The notes beneath the pieces were generated by a model, which saw only the letters and a program-made list of their open reading frames with translations, was not told the origin of the DNA and did not search any database. Shown here piece after piece: positions 25,271-33,720 of a DNA stretch of 64,000 nucleotides. The stretch is from Alkalilimnicola sp. S0819. Lineage in GTDB: Bacteria; Pseudomonadota; Gammaproteobacteria; Nitrococcales; WHIW01. The position numbers were made by a program, and so were the translations under genes. Every line of letters starts with the position of its first letter. The first letter of the stretch is position 1. The stretch lies in the NCBI RefSeq assembly GCF_009295635.1, contig NZ_WHIW01000006.1:124001-188000 (forward strand). Direction: 5' to 3'.

Positions 25271-26383
25271 ATGAAACGTCGTGACTTCATCAAGGGCGCC
25301 GGTGCCGGCGCGGTGGCGGGTGCCGCCACCTTCGCCGCCCCCTACGCCACGGCCGATTCGCCGCGCCTGCGCTGGCGCATGACCACCAGCTGGCCCGCGG
25401 CACTGGTAACCCTGTTCGGGGGCGCCGAGGACTTTTGCGAGCGCCTGAGCCTGCTCACCGGCGGGCGCTTCACCGTGCGCGCCTACCCGGCCGGGGAGCT
25501 GGCCGGCGGCCTGCAGGTGCTGGACGCCGTGCAGGATGGCAGCGTGCAGATGGGCCACACCGCGTCCTACTACTACGCGGGCAAGGAGAAGACCCTCGCC
25601 ATCGATACGGCGCTGCCCTTTGGCATGACCGCGCGCATGCAGAACGCCTGGATGTACCACGGCGGCGGCCAAGACCTGCTCAACCAGGAGGTCTTCTCCA
25701 ACTTTGGCGTGGTGTCCTTCCCGGGCGGCAATACCAACACCCAGATGGGCGGCTGGTTCCGCAAGGAAGTGAACGGCCTGGATGACCTGAAGGGCCTGAA
25801 GATGCGCATCCCCGGCTTCGGCGGCGAGGTGATGAGCCAGCTGGGCGTGAACGTGCAGACCCTGGCGGCGGGCGAGATCTATTCGGCGCTGGAACGCGGC
25901 GTGATCGACGCCACCGAGTTCGTTGGCCCCGCCGATGACATCCGCCTCGGCTTCCACGAAGTGGCGAAGAACTACTACGCCCCTTCCTGGTGGGAACCCT
26001 CCGCCATGTTCTCGATCTACGTGAACAAGAAGGAATACGACAAGCTGCCGCCGGAGTACAAGGAGGCGATCCGCATCGCCTGCACCGACTCCAATGTGCG
26101 CATGATCGCCCAGTACGACCATATGAACCCCATTGCGGTGAAGGAGCTGCTGGCCAAGGGCGTGAAGCTGCGCCGCTTCTCCGAAGAGATCATGGCCGCC
26201 GCCGAGAAGATCGCCTTCGAGATGTACGAGGATCTGGCCAGCGAGAACAAGACCTGGGCGGCGGTCTACCGCCCCTGGAAGAAGTTCCGCGACAGCCAGT
26301 ACGCCTGGTTCAACGCCAACGAGCAGGTGTACCAGGATTACGCACTGCGCCAGGTGGATCTGTCGAAGATCGGCGATATCTGA
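25271..26383 (+). CDS. TRAP transporter substrate-binding protein (DctP family), Tat-exported
   Basis: 370 residues after a strong GGAGGAG ribosome site. The N-terminus MKRRDFIKGAGAGA carries a twin-arginine motif, so it is probably folded before export. Family hallmarks include WPAALVTLFGGAEDF, KGLKMRIPGFGGEV (the conserved-arginine region for ligand carboxylate), ALERGVIDATEF and HEVAKNYYAPSWW. Related Tat-exported members bind keto acids or mannitol-like and lactate-like ligands as dimers; the ligand here is unknown. It closes the TRAP operon and is followed by a strong terminator. Confidence 0.9.
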   Translation: MKRRDFIKGAGAGAVAGAATFAAPYATADSPRLRWRMTTSWPAALVTLFGGAEDFCERLSLLTGGRFTVRAYPAGELAGGLQVLDAVQDGSVQMGHTASYYYAGKEKTLAIDTALPFGMTARMQNAWMYHGGGQDLLNQEVFSNFGVVSFPGGNTNTQMGGWFRKEVNGLDDLKGLKMRIPGFGGEVMSQLGVNVQTLAAGEIYSALERGVIDATEFVGPADDIRLGFHEVAKNYYAPSWWEPSAMFSIYVNKKEYDKLPPEYKEAIRIACTDSNVRMIAQYDHMNPIAVKELLAKGVKLRRFSEEIMAAAEKIAFEMYEDLASENKTWAAVYRPWKKFRDSQYAWFNANEQVYQDYALRQVDLSKIGDI

Positions 26384-26406
26384 GAGGCGGAGCTACCCGC
26401 CTGAAG

Positions 26407-26437
26407 AAAAGGCCACCCCGATGGGTGGCCTTTTTTC
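26407..26437 (+). terminator. Intrinsic terminator after the TRAP operon
   Basis: An 8-bp stem GGCCACCC/GGGTGGCC with a CGAT loop is followed by TTTTTT, 24-54 bases after the TRAP stop. An A-run on the other side lets it work in both directions. Confidence 0.9.
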
Positions 26438-26448
26438 TTTCCGACACC

Positions 26449-26530
26449 GTAGCCGCGATGAAGCCGCAGGCGGAATCGAGGGTCTCCCCTGAAGATCCCG
26501 GGTTCCCGCCTTCGGCTCCACCCGGGCTAC
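26449..26530. repeat. Inverted pair of REP-like elements
   Basis: Two 34-bp units face each other at 26449-26482 and 26497-26530. Each begins GTAGCC and contains AGCCG..AGGCGG; they match at 25 of 34 positions when one is reversed. The right unit supplies the TAG stop codon of uvrD. Their form resembles the GTAGCCCGGRTG-type interspersed palindromes seen in many Gammaproteobacteria. No other full copy was noticed in this window. Confidence 0.65.
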
Positions 26531-28689
26531 ACCACTTCCAGATTGGCGTACTGCGCCACCAGCCACTTGGAACCGGCCTCGGCGAAGTTCACCTGCACCC
26601 GCGCGCTGGGCCCCGCGCCTTCGTACTGCAACACCACGCCTTCGCCGAATTTCGCATGGCGCACCGCCTGCCCCAGCTGGAAGGCGCCGTCGTTGCTCAC
26701 CGGCGGCAGGCCCTGGCCCAGCCCCGTGGGGGTGACCGTCATGCGCGAGCTGCGCACCTCCTCGATCAGCTCCGCGGGCAGCTCGGCGAGAAAGCGCGAG
26801 GGGGTGCAGTAATTGCTCACCCCGTGCAGGCGACGGGCCTCGGCGTAGGAGAGCACCAGCTTCTCCCGGGCGCGGGTGATGCCCACGTAGGCCAGGCGTC
26901 GCTCTTCTTCCAGCCGCCCCGGCTCCTCCAGCGACATCCGGTGCGGGAACAGGCCCTCTTCCAGGCCCACCAGGAACACCACCGGGAACTCCAGGCCCTT
27001 GGCCGAGTGCAGGGTCATCAGCTGCACGCAGTCCTCCCACTCGTCCGCCTGCCCCTCGCCGGCCTCCAGTGCCGCGTGGGAGAGAAAGGCGGTGAGCAGC
27101 TCCATGTCGGATTCTTCCGGCTGGTAGTCCTGCTCGAAGCCCCGGGCGGCGCTGATCAGCTCGTCCAGGTTCTCGCGCCGGGCCTGGCCCTTGTCGGTGC
27201 GATCCTTCTCGTAGTGGGCCTTGAGCCCGCTTTGCTCGATGGCGTCCTCAATCTGCTGGCTGAGCGCCAGCCCCTTGAGCGCCTGGTCCAGCTCCTCGAT
27301 CAGCGCGGTGAAGGCATCCACCGCATTGCGCGCCCGGGCGGGCAGCGCCTGCTGGGTGACCAGCGCCCGCGCGGCCTGCCACAGGCTCATGGCCTGGTCC
27401 CGGGCGACGGTGCGGATCTGGTCCACGGTGCGGTTGCCGATACCCCGGGTGGGGGTGTTGATGACCCGCTCCAGCGCCGCGTCATCGTGGCGGTTCTGCA
27501 CCAGGCGCAGGTAGGCCAGCGCGTCCTTCACCTCGGCGCGCTCGAAAAAGCGCAAGCCCCCGTAGACCCGGTAGGGAATGCGCCGGGCGAGCAGGGCTTC
27601 CTCGAAGTTGCGGGACTGGGCGTTGGAGCGGTAGAGAATGGCCAGCTCCGAGCGGGCGCGCCCCTGGTCCAGCTGCTGGAGGATGCGGTCGATGACGAAG
27701 CGCGCCTCGTCCTGCTCGTTGAAGCCCACGTACAGGCTGATGGGCTCGCCTTCCCGGTCATCGGTCCAGAGGGTCTTGCCCATGCGCCCGGCGTTGTGGT
27801 CGATGAGCGCGTTGGCGGCCTTGAGGATGGTGGCGGTGGAGCGGTAGTTCTGCTCCAGGCGGTGGACCTGCACGGTGCCGAAATCGGTGGTGTAGCGGCG
27901 CAGGTTCTCGACCTTGGCGCCTCGCCAGCCGTAGACCGACTGATCGTCATCGCCCACCACGAACACGTCGGTTTCATCGCCCGCCAACAGGCGCAGCCAG
28001 GCGTACTGGATGGTGTTGGTGTCCTGGAACTCGTCCACCAGCAGGTGGCGGAAGCGGCGCTGGTAGTGGCCAAGCAGGCGGGGGTTGTCGCGCAGCAACT
28101 CGTGGGCGCGCAGCAGCAGTTCGGCGAAATCCAGCTGCCCGCCGCGTCGGCAGGCCTCCTCGTAGGCGGCGTACAGGCGCACCATCATGCGCTGGTACTC
28201 GCCCTGGGCGTCGATGTGGGCCGGGCGCTCGCCCTCGTCCTTGCGGGCGTTGATGAAGCCCTGCACCTGCTTCGGGGGCCAGCGGCTCTCGTCCACCTCC
28301 TCGGCGCGCATGACCCGCTTGATCATGCGCAGCTGGTCGTCGGAGTCGAGGATCTGGAAGCTCTTGGGCAGGCCGGCTTCCTCGAAGTGCATGCGCAGCA
28401 GCCGGTGCGCAAGGCCATGAAAGGTGCCCACCCACATGCCGCCGGCGGCGATGCCCATGTCCCGCTCGATGCGCCCGCGCATCTCGGCGGCGGCCTTGTT
28501 GGTGAAGGTGACCGCCATGATGGCGTACGGCGAGGCGCCCTCCACCCGGATCAGCCAGGCGATGCGCCGGGTGAGCACCCGGGTCTTGCCGGAGCCGGCG
28601 CCGGCGAGCACCAGGGCGCGGCCGAGCGGTGCCGCCACGGCGGCGCGCTGGGCCTCGTTGAGGTCGTCGATGAGGTCGGAGATATCCAT
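26527..28689 (-). CDS. uvrD: DNA helicase II UvrD
   Basis: 720 residues, the E. coli UvrD length. It opens MDISDLIDDLNEAQRAAV, close to E. coli UvrD, with the Walker A AGAGSGKT (30-36), the Q-motif before it, DEFQDTN (motif II), a GDDDQSVYGWRGA stretch (motif III) and the late VTPTGLGQGLPPV-type C-terminal linker. It is a 3'-5' superfamily 1 helicase acting in nucleotide excision and mismatch repair. It lies 40 bp downstream of oxyR on the same strand, so oxidative-stress transcription may read into it. The stop codon lies inside a REP-like unit. Confidence 0.95.
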   Translation of the reverse strand: MDISDLIDDLNEAQRAAVAAPLGRALVLAGAGSGKTRVLTRRIAWLIRVEGASPYAIMAVTFTNKAAAEMRGRIERDMGIAAGGMWVGTFHGLAHRLLRMHFEEAGLPKSFQILDSDDQLRMIKRVMRAEEVDESRWPPKQVQGFINARKDEGERPAHIDAQGEYQRMMVRLYAAYEEACRRGGQLDFAELLLRAHELLRDNPRLLGHYQRRFRHLLVDEFQDTNTIQYAWLRLLAGDETDVFVVGDDDQSVYGWRGAKVENLRRYTTDFGTVQVHRLEQNYRSTATILKAANALIDHNAGRMGKTLWTDDREGEPISLYVGFNEQDEARFVIDRILQQLDQGRARSELAILYRSNAQSRNFEEALLARRIPYRVYGGLRFFERAEVKDALAYLRLVQNRHDDAALERVINTPTRGIGNRTVDQIRTVARDQAMSLWQAARALVTQQALPARARNAVDAFTALIEELDQALKGLALSQQIEDAIEQSGLKAHYEKDRTDKGQARRENLDELISAARGFEQDYQPEESDMELLTAFLSHAALEAGEGQADEWEDCVQLMTLHSAKGLEFPVVFLVGLEEGLFPHRMSLEEPGRLEEERRLAYVGITRAREKLVLSYAEARRLHGVSNYCTPSRFLAELPAELIEEVRSSRMTVTPTGLGQGLPPVSNDGAFQLGQAVRHAKFGEGVVLQYEGAGPSARVQVNFAEAGSKWLVAQYANLEVV

Positions 28690-28729
28690 GGCTGGGCAGT
28701 GTAACGAAGCCGGCCGTCGGCTGCGCGGC

Positions 28730-29635
28730 TCAGGCGGGTTTCACCGCCGACAAACCCGCGATCACCTCGGCCACCGCCCGCAGGGTCTGCTCCCGCGCGG
28801 CACTCCGGCGCCAGTACAGCGCCATGCGGCGTACCGGCGGCTCGTCGGAGAAGGGGCGCAGTTCCAGCCGGCCCTGGGCGTCGAAGGCGCGATAGACCTC
28901 GGCGGCCAGCGCCGGCAGCAGCGTGATGCCCACCCCTGCGCTGACCATCTGGCGCAGGGTCTCCATGCTGGTGGCGCGGAACTCCTCGTCCTCCCGCACG
29001 CCGACGCGGTTACAGATATCCAGCGCCTGGTCGCGCAGGCAGTGGCCTTCCTCGAGCAGCAGCACCTTCTCCCGGGCCAGGTCCTGCAGCGCGATGCGCT
29101 CCTGTACCGCCAGGGGATGCCCCGGCGGCAGGGCGACCACGAAGGGCTCGGCGAATACCTCCACGTGATCGAAACCGGCCACGTCCACCGGCACCGCCAT
29201 CAGGCCCGCGTCCAGCTGGCCGCGCTGCAGGCGCTCGATCAGGCGCGCGGTCTGGTCCTCATAGAGCAGCGGGCGCAGGCGTGGCAGCTGCGTGCCGAGC
29301 GCCGGCATCAGGTGCGGCAGCAGGTAGGGACCGGAGGTGGGAATGAAGCCCAGGCGCAGATCGCCGCCCAGCGGGTCGGCCGCGGCCTTGGCGTACTGCA
29401 CCAGGTCATCGGCCTGGTTGATGATCTGGCGAGCGCGCTCGGCGATGGCCGAGCCCACCGGGGTGAGCATGACCTGCTTGTGGTTGCGCTCCACGAGCTG
29501 CACGCCCAGAAAGCCTTCCAGTTTCTTGATCTGGGTGCTGAGGGTGGGCTGGCTGACGAAGCAGGCTTCGGCGGCACGGCCGAAGTGACGGTGGTCAGCC
29601 ACCGCCACCAGATAGCGCAGGTCACGCAGGTTCAT
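28730..29635 (-). CDS. oxyR: Hydrogen-peroxide sensor OxyR (LysR family)
   Basis: 301 residues. The N-terminal winged helix (MNLRDLRYLVAVADHRHFGRAA) is followed by the regulatory domain, with Cys199 in EEGHCLRDQ and Cys208 in ALDIC. These occupy the same numbers as the peroxide-reactive pair of E. coli OxyR, so disulfide sensing is strongly predicted. It should activate catalase and peroxidase-type genes; none is adjacent. It precedes uvrD on the same strand with a 40-bp gap. Confidence 0.95.
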   Translation of the reverse strand: MNLRDLRYLVAVADHRHFGRAAEACFVSQPTLSTQIKKLEGFLGVQLVERNHKQVMLTPVGSAIAERARQIINQADDLVQYAKAAADPLGGDLRLGFIPTSGPYLLPHLMPALGTQLPRLRPLLYEDQTARLIERLQRGQLDAGLMAVPVDVAGFDHVEVFAEPFVVALPPGHPLAVQERIALQDLAREKVLLLEEGHCLRDQALDICNRVGVREDEEFRATSMETLRQMVSAGVGITLLPALAAEVYRAFDAQGRLELRPFSDEPPVRRMALYWRRSAAREQTLRAVAEVIAGLSAVKPA

Positions 29636-29995
29636 GGTCGTCTCGCGATGAGGGTTGTGGGCATCATGCTACCAAACCGTCGCCACCGCCGGGCTTTTCG
29701 CCGACGGGTCGAATATACTAGGGTTCAGGGCGACAATGGTTACTGACCTTGGGACCTTGACGCCATGCCGCATCGTGGCGATAAAACAATAATCCACCGC
29801 AGGGAGGCGGGCCGTATCGCAGGGGGAAGATCATGCCTACGACTCACCCGGTGCCCGCCGGCACCGCTGCCGCGCCCGGCGTGCGCGTTCCATGCACGCA
29901 GCTCATCGCCCCCCAAGCTCCGCCCGTCTGGTGCCGCCGAACCTCGCTCGGCCGCAGCAGCTAGCATTTACCCCTAACCGAACCGGATTGAATCT
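29636..29995. other. Gene-poor 360-bp gap between oxyR and a divergent response regulator
   Basis: The gap must hold the promoters of both divergent genes, but no convincing sigma-70 pair stands out. A possible 43-codon ORF (29833-29964, plus) has AGGGGGAAGA just upstream of its ATG. Its product would be Pro/Ala-rich and of no recognisable family, so it is not called as a gene. No clear hairpin with a T-tract was seen. Confidence 0.5.
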
Positions 29996-30994
29996 ATGGG
30001 CCTGGCACGCACTCCCCTGGATATAGACAGCGTTTCCGTCATCGTGGTGGATGACGCTCGTTTCACCTGCGAGATGATCCGCCGCATGCTCAAGGGCGCG
30101 GGCTATCACGACATCCGCGTCGCCAACAGCGCCCACCAGGCGCTGGAGATGATGCGCGAGCGCAAGGCCAACATCCTGCTCGCCGACTGGCTGATGCCCG
30201 AGGTGGACGGCCTGGATCTGACCCGGCAGGTGCGCCAGTTCGACGAGGAGACCAACCACTACACCTACGTGGTGCTGCTCACCGCCAAGGAAGGCGTGGA
30301 ATCCTTGACCGAGGCCTTCACCCATGGGGTGGACGACTTCATCAACAAGTCGCCGGACAACAAGGAACTGCTGGCCCGCATCAACGCCGCCGGGCGTATC
30401 TCCAGCCTGCAGAATGCCCTGCTCAAGGCCAACCAGCGGCTCACCGAGCTGAACCGCCTGCACGAGGAGCGCCACAGCTTCGACACGATCACCGGGCTGG
30501 GCAACCGCGCCTATCTGGAGCGTCAGCTGGACAATCTGCTGCGCCACGTGGAAGCGCGGGGGGGCGCGGCCTGTGTGGCCGCCATCCGCATCAACGATTT
30601 TCCCAAGCTGGTGGCGCGCTACGGCGAGGCCGTGGGCCGCGAGGTGCTGGAGGCCGCCGCCAACCGCCTGCAGCAGTCCACCCGGCCGCTGGACGTGGTC
30701 ACTCGCATCGATCAGGCCTGTTTCGGCGTGCTGATGAACCAGGAAGACCTGGAGCAGTGTCACCCGAACGCCTTCCGCCGCATCCACCAGGCGCTGAACC
30801 TGCGCGCCTACAAGACCTCGGCGGGTTTTCTGAGCATCGGCGCCGCGGTGTCCATCTGCGGGCTGGGGGCGACCGAGGAAAGCGAGCGACCGGAGCCCGG
30901 CGAGATCATCGACTTCGTCTCCCGCCACCTGGGCGAGGCGCAGCTGACCGGGCGCGTGCACATGGTGGAGTGGCGCCACCGGGCGCCGGGCTGA
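29996..30994 (+). CDS. Response regulator with degenerate GGDEF domain
   Basis: 332 residues. Residues about 12-130 form a receiver domain with the acidic pair in VIVVDDARF, the phospho-acceptor Asp in LLADWLMPEVDG, the Thr in VVLLTAKEG and the Lys in FINKSPDN, all intact. After a short coiled segment (LLKANQRLTELNRLHEERH) comes a GGDEF fold (TGLGNRAYLERQLDNLL). The signature itself reads RIDQACFGVL instead of GGDEF, so it should not make cyclic di-GMP. It may act as a binding or dimerisation domain. No cognate kinase is adjacent, and the next gene is also a degenerate-domain protein. Confidence 0.82.
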   Translation: MGLARTPLDIDSVSVIVVDDARFTCEMIRRMLKGAGYHDIRVANSAHQALEMMRERKANILLADWLMPEVDGLDLTRQVRQFDEETNHYTYVVLLTAKEGVESLTEAFTHGVDDFINKSPDNKELLARINAAGRISSLQNALLKANQRLTELNRLHEERHSFDTITGLGNRAYLERQLDNLLRHVEARGGAACVAAIRINDFPKLVARYGEAVGREVLEAAANRLQQSTRPLDVVTRIDQACFGVLMNQEDLEQCHPNAFRRIHQALNLRAYKTSAGFLSIGAAVSICGLGATEESERPEPGEIIDFVSRHLGEAQLTGRVHMVEWRHRAPG

Positions 30995-31198
30995 CGCGCA
31001 CCCTCCTGCCGCACCGAATTGCGGTCGGCTCCAGTTCCTGGCTTATACCCGCCGACTCGGTATCATCATCCCTACCGGCCAATCTCAACAACACCAGTGG
31101 ACGGCGTTGTACCGCGCGGCGCAATCTACCCGCCGCGTATCGCTTGGACGGTGTGGCCCGCCAACCATGGGCACACCCAGGGAACAGGATGGTGCGTC

Positions 31199-31744
31199 AT
31201 GAACAACTTGCTTCGTCGACTGGAACAGGAACGAGAGCGCAGCAGCTACCTGCTGTCCGCACTGAAACGGCAGCTGAACGCGATCCGCGAGGGGTGCCGC
31301 GCCGACTACCCGCTGCTGGGCGAGCTGCTGGAACAACTGAACAGGCGGCTTGGCGCGTATCGTCGCTCCCATGAGCATCTGTTTTGCGACAGCCAGGCCC
31401 GGCACCAGCCCGAGCTCGCACGCCTGGTCGATGAGATCCGACAACGCCACAGCCGCTTGTACGATGGTGGCAGACAGTGCCGCCAGGCAGTGGAAGACGT
31501 GCTGAATGATTGCCTGGTGCCGCGCCAGGCGCTGCTTCAGCCCGGCCTGCAGTACCTCAACGGCTATCCCCGCTATCTGCAATGTCGCGAACGCGCGATC
31601 CTCGCCGTCGCCAGCACGCTGGTGGCGGCGGACCGTCCCTGGGCCGCCGACTGGCCAGCGGCCGGGAACGGCGAGCACTATAACTGGCGGGCGGCTGGCG
31701 ACCGTCGGCGCGGTGCGCCGCGCCGATTGAGCTGGCAGTTCTAG
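31199..31744 (+). CDS. Hemerythrin-like helical-bundle protein lacking iron ligands
   Basis: 181 residues from the ATG at 31199. The helical layout follows bacterial hemerythrin-domain proteins: an opening LLRRLEQERERSSYLLSAL helix, DYPLLGELLEQL, a second pair of helices and YLQCRERAILAVA. The usual ligand positions are changed: the first-helix His region reads ERERS, the HP-x-E-D-type site reads RRSHEHLF, and the last-helix His-x4-Glu region has no His. It is therefore unlikely to bind a diiron site of the classical kind. The homology is by pattern, not certain. It sits between the response regulator and the ECF sigma gene. Confidence 0.5.
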   Translation: MNNLLRRLEQERERSSYLLSALKRQLNAIREGCRADYPLLGELLEQLNRRLGAYRRSHEHLFCDSQARHQPELARLVDEIRQRHSRLYDGGRQCRQAVEDVLNDCLVPRQALLQPGLQYLNGYPRYLQCRERAILAVASTLVAADRPWAADWPAAGNGEHYNWRAAGDRRRGAPRRLSWQF

Positions 31745-31863
31745 GGCGACACACACGGCGGGGGCGGCATGCCATGCCGCCTCCGGCCGGCGGGGGAATC
31801 CGCAGCCAGCCCACCCATCTATACTTCCCTTGCGCAACGACCGGCCGCATCCCTGCACCAAGC

Positions 31864-31870
31864 GGGAACC
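31864..31870 (+). promoter_or_regulatory. ECF-type -35 element upstream of the sigma factor
   Basis: GGGAACC resembles the GGAAC -35 of many ECF promoters and lies about 60 bases before the chosen start codon of the sigma gene, as expected for autoregulation. A matching -10 could not be fixed. If used, the transcript would begin after the ATG at 31879, supporting the downstream start at 31933. Confidence 0.3.
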
Positions 31871-31932
31871 TTTTTCCGATGAGCCGCATCATCCGGATGA
31901 ACCGCCCTGCAAACTCTCGGGAGCACTCCGCC

Positions 31933-32634
31933 ATGCCAGGCCAGATCGAGTCCGCGCAACGCCACGCCCTGGAGCAACTGCCAGATCACCAGCTCGCCGC
32001 CCGTGTGGCCGCCGGTGAGCACGGCCTGTTCGAGCTGATCATGCGCCGCTACAACCAGCGCCTGTACCGCATCGCCCGCGGCATCCTCGGCAGTGACGCC
32101 GAGGCCGAGGACGCGGTGCAGGAAGGCTACATCCGCGCCTATCGCAAGCTCGACCAGTTCCGCGGCCCCGAGGGCTTCGGCGGTTGGCTGTGTCGCATCG
32201 TCAGCAATGAAGCCCTGATGCGGCTCCGCCGGCAGGTGCGCCTGCGCCTGGCGCCGATCAGCGAACTCGATATGGCCACCAATCAGGAAGCCGCCATGGC
32301 AGACCCTCGCTCGCCGGCCGTCAACCCCGAAGCCGCGCTGCACGAAGAGCAGCTCAAGCGCTTGCTGGCCGCCGCCGTCGACGCCCTGCCCGATGCCTAT
32401 CGCGCCACCTTCGTGCTGCGGGAGGTGGAACAGATGACCGTGGCGGAGACCGCCGCCTGTCTGGGCGTGGAGCAGACCACGGTGAAAACCCGCGTTCACC
32501 GCGCCCGCCAGCTGCTGCAGAAGAACCTCAGCGCCGAACTCTGCGCCGCCCTGCCAGGCACCTTCGACTTCGATGGCGCTCGCTGCGACCGCCTGGTGGC
32601 ACGGGTATTCCAGCGGCTCAACGCCGCCGGCTGA
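31933..32634 (+). CDS. ECF RNA polymerase sigma factor
   Basis: 233 residues from the ATG at 31933, with GGGAG 9 bases upstream; in-frame ATGs at 31774 and 31879 lack ribosome sites. Region 2 (LFELIMRRYNQRLYRIARGILG, then EAEDAVQEGYIRAYRKL) and region 4 (LPDAYRATFVLREVEQMTVAE, VEQTTVKTRVHRARQLL) are complete. A C-terminal tail FDGARCDRLVARVFQRL is shared by a subgroup of ECF factors. No anti-sigma gene follows; instead a lipoprotein and a cupredoxin do, probably as the regulated targets. Control of the factor is therefore unknown. Confidence 0.88.
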   Translation: MPGQIESAQRHALEQLPDHQLAARVAAGEHGLFELIMRRYNQRLYRIARGILGSDAEAEDAVQEGYIRAYRKLDQFRGPEGFGGWLCRIVSNEALMRLRRQVRLRLAPISELDMATNQEAAMADPRSPAVNPEAALHEEQLKRLLAAAVDALPDAYRATFVLREVEQMTVAETAACLGVEQTTVKTRVHRARQLLQKNLSAELCAALPGTFDFDGARCDRLVARVFQRLNAAG

Positions 32635-32668
32635 GAGCTTACCCCCGACGACCCCAAGGAGAACCGCG

Positions 32669-33103
32669 ATGAATCACTACCTGAAACGCTTCATCCCCGC
32701 CCTGGCTGTGCTCGGGCTCACCGCCTGTGCGGGCATGCACGGCCAACACGCACATCACGGCCCACTCGACACCGCGCCCCCGGGTGGCGAGTACGCCCAG
32801 GTGAGCGAGCTGGTGCCGCTGCCGGCGTTCATCCCCGGCCTGGGCACCCTGTACGTGCAACCCGCCACCCTGCCCGCCGGCCCCTTCCTGGCCTACGATC
32901 GGGACGATCGACTGGTATCCACCATTTACATGATTCCGCTGGATGATCTCAACGCGCGGAAAAACTTCCCCGAACTGGCGACCGCGGAGCGCAAGGTGGT
33001 GCGCACCGAGCTGGCCTACAACGCCGGCCACCCGGGCGTGGCCGAGCCGCACTACCACATTGTGCTCTGGCATGTGCCGCCCGCCGAAGCGAAGCTGAAG
33101 TAA
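32669..33103 (+). CDS. His-rich lipoprotein, DUF5602/TTHB210-like
   Basis: 144 residues with an ideal ribosome site (AAGGAGAA, 8 bases). The signal peptide ends in the lipobox LTAC with acylated Cys20. The mature start is His-rich (MHGQHAHHGP), and EPHYHIVLWHVP gives a second His cluster near the end, so metal binding is possible. The pattern suggests the TTHB210-like/DUF5602 group. A Thermus member of that group is, to my recollection, under an ECF sigma factor, which would fit this position 34 bp after one. The family call is tentative; co-transcription with the sigma factor and cupredoxin is likely. Confidence 0.65.
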   Translation: MNHYLKRFIPALAVLGLTACAGMHGQHAHHGPLDTAPPGGEYAQVSELVPLPAFIPGLGTLYVQPATLPAGPFLAYDRDDRLVSTIYMIPLDDLNARKNFPELATAERKVVRTELAYNAGHPGVAEPHYHIVLWHVPPAEAKLK

Positions 33104-33108
33104 GGGCC

Positions 33109-33645
33109 ATGCGAAGGCGTGAGCTGTTGAAAGCCGGCGGGGGACTCCTCGCCGGCGCCCTGCTCCAGCCCCGCTGGTTGCTGGCCGCCGATGTACTGGA
33201 GATCGAGCTGCTCAGCGACCCGGCCGGGGGTCACGTGAACTTCGACCCGATCGGGCTGTTCCTGCAGCCGGGGCAGACCGTGCGCTGGGTGAATCGGGCC
33301 AATGTGCACACGGTCACCGCCTATCATCCAGACAACGACCGACACCCGCTGCGCATCCCCCGGGCGGCCGAACCCTGGGATTCGGGCTATCTGATCGAGC
33401 CGGGCAAGGTGTTCGAGCGCCGCTTCGAGGTGCCCGGGGTCTACGATTATTACTGCGCCCCCCACGAGGCGGCGGGCATGGTGGGACGTTTGGTGGTGGG
33501 CGAGATCAGCGGCCCCGGAAGCCGGCCCTTCGACTACTTCCGGGGCGATCCGGGGGCGGCGGATTGGCGCACGGTGCCGGCGGCCGCCCGGGCCCGGTTC
33601 CCCGATGCCCGGCGCATCCTCCGCGAGGGCCGGTATTCGATCTAG
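33109..33645 (+). CDS. Periplasmic cupredoxin (plastocyanin/azurin-like)
   Basis: 178 residues beginning MRRRELLKAGGG, a twin-arginine-like signal that ends near LLAADVLE. A single cupredoxin domain carries the type 1 copper ligands His67 (NVHTVT), Cys116, His119 and Met124 (YYCAPHEAAGM). It should bind one copper and move electrons or buffer copper in the periplasm. A C-terminal extension of about 40 residues after the domain is unassigned. It lies 5 bp after the lipoprotein and probably shares its ECF control. Confidence 0.85.
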   Translation: MRRRELLKAGGGLLAGALLQPRWLLAADVLEIELLSDPAGGHVNFDPIGLFLQPGQTVRWVNRANVHTVTAYHPDNDRHPLRIPRAAEPWDSGYLIEPGKVFERRFEVPGVYDYYCAPHEAAGMVGRLVVGEISGPGSRPFDYFRGDPGAADWRTVPAAARARFPDARRILREGRYSI

Positions 33646-33660
33646 CAGCCCATTGAGGGT

Positions 33661-33699
33661 GGGCCGGCGAGTTTCGCCCACAGGTCTCGCCGGCCCTTT
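33661..33699 (+). terminator. Hairpin terminator between convergent cupredoxin and TonB receptor genes
   Basis: An 11-bp perfect stem GGGCCGGCGAG/CTCGCCGGCCC has a 14-nt loop and is followed by TTT. The T-tract is short, so termination may be partial. Confidence 0.6.
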
Positions 33700-33720
33700 G
33701 CGGGTGCCAAGCACGCCTGT

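Noticed and set aside
23726-26122. 798-codon minus-strand ORF
   Set aside because: Antisense to all three TRAP genes; His/Gln-rich shadow.
25990-28704. 904-codon plus-strand ORF
   Set aside because: It overlaps the TRAP binding protein and runs antisense to uvrD; it has no recognisable product and is explained by GC-rich codon bias.
29833-29964. 43-codon ORF with a good ribosome site
   Set aside because: Pro/Ala-rich product without homology pattern; mentioned under the gap but not called as a gene.
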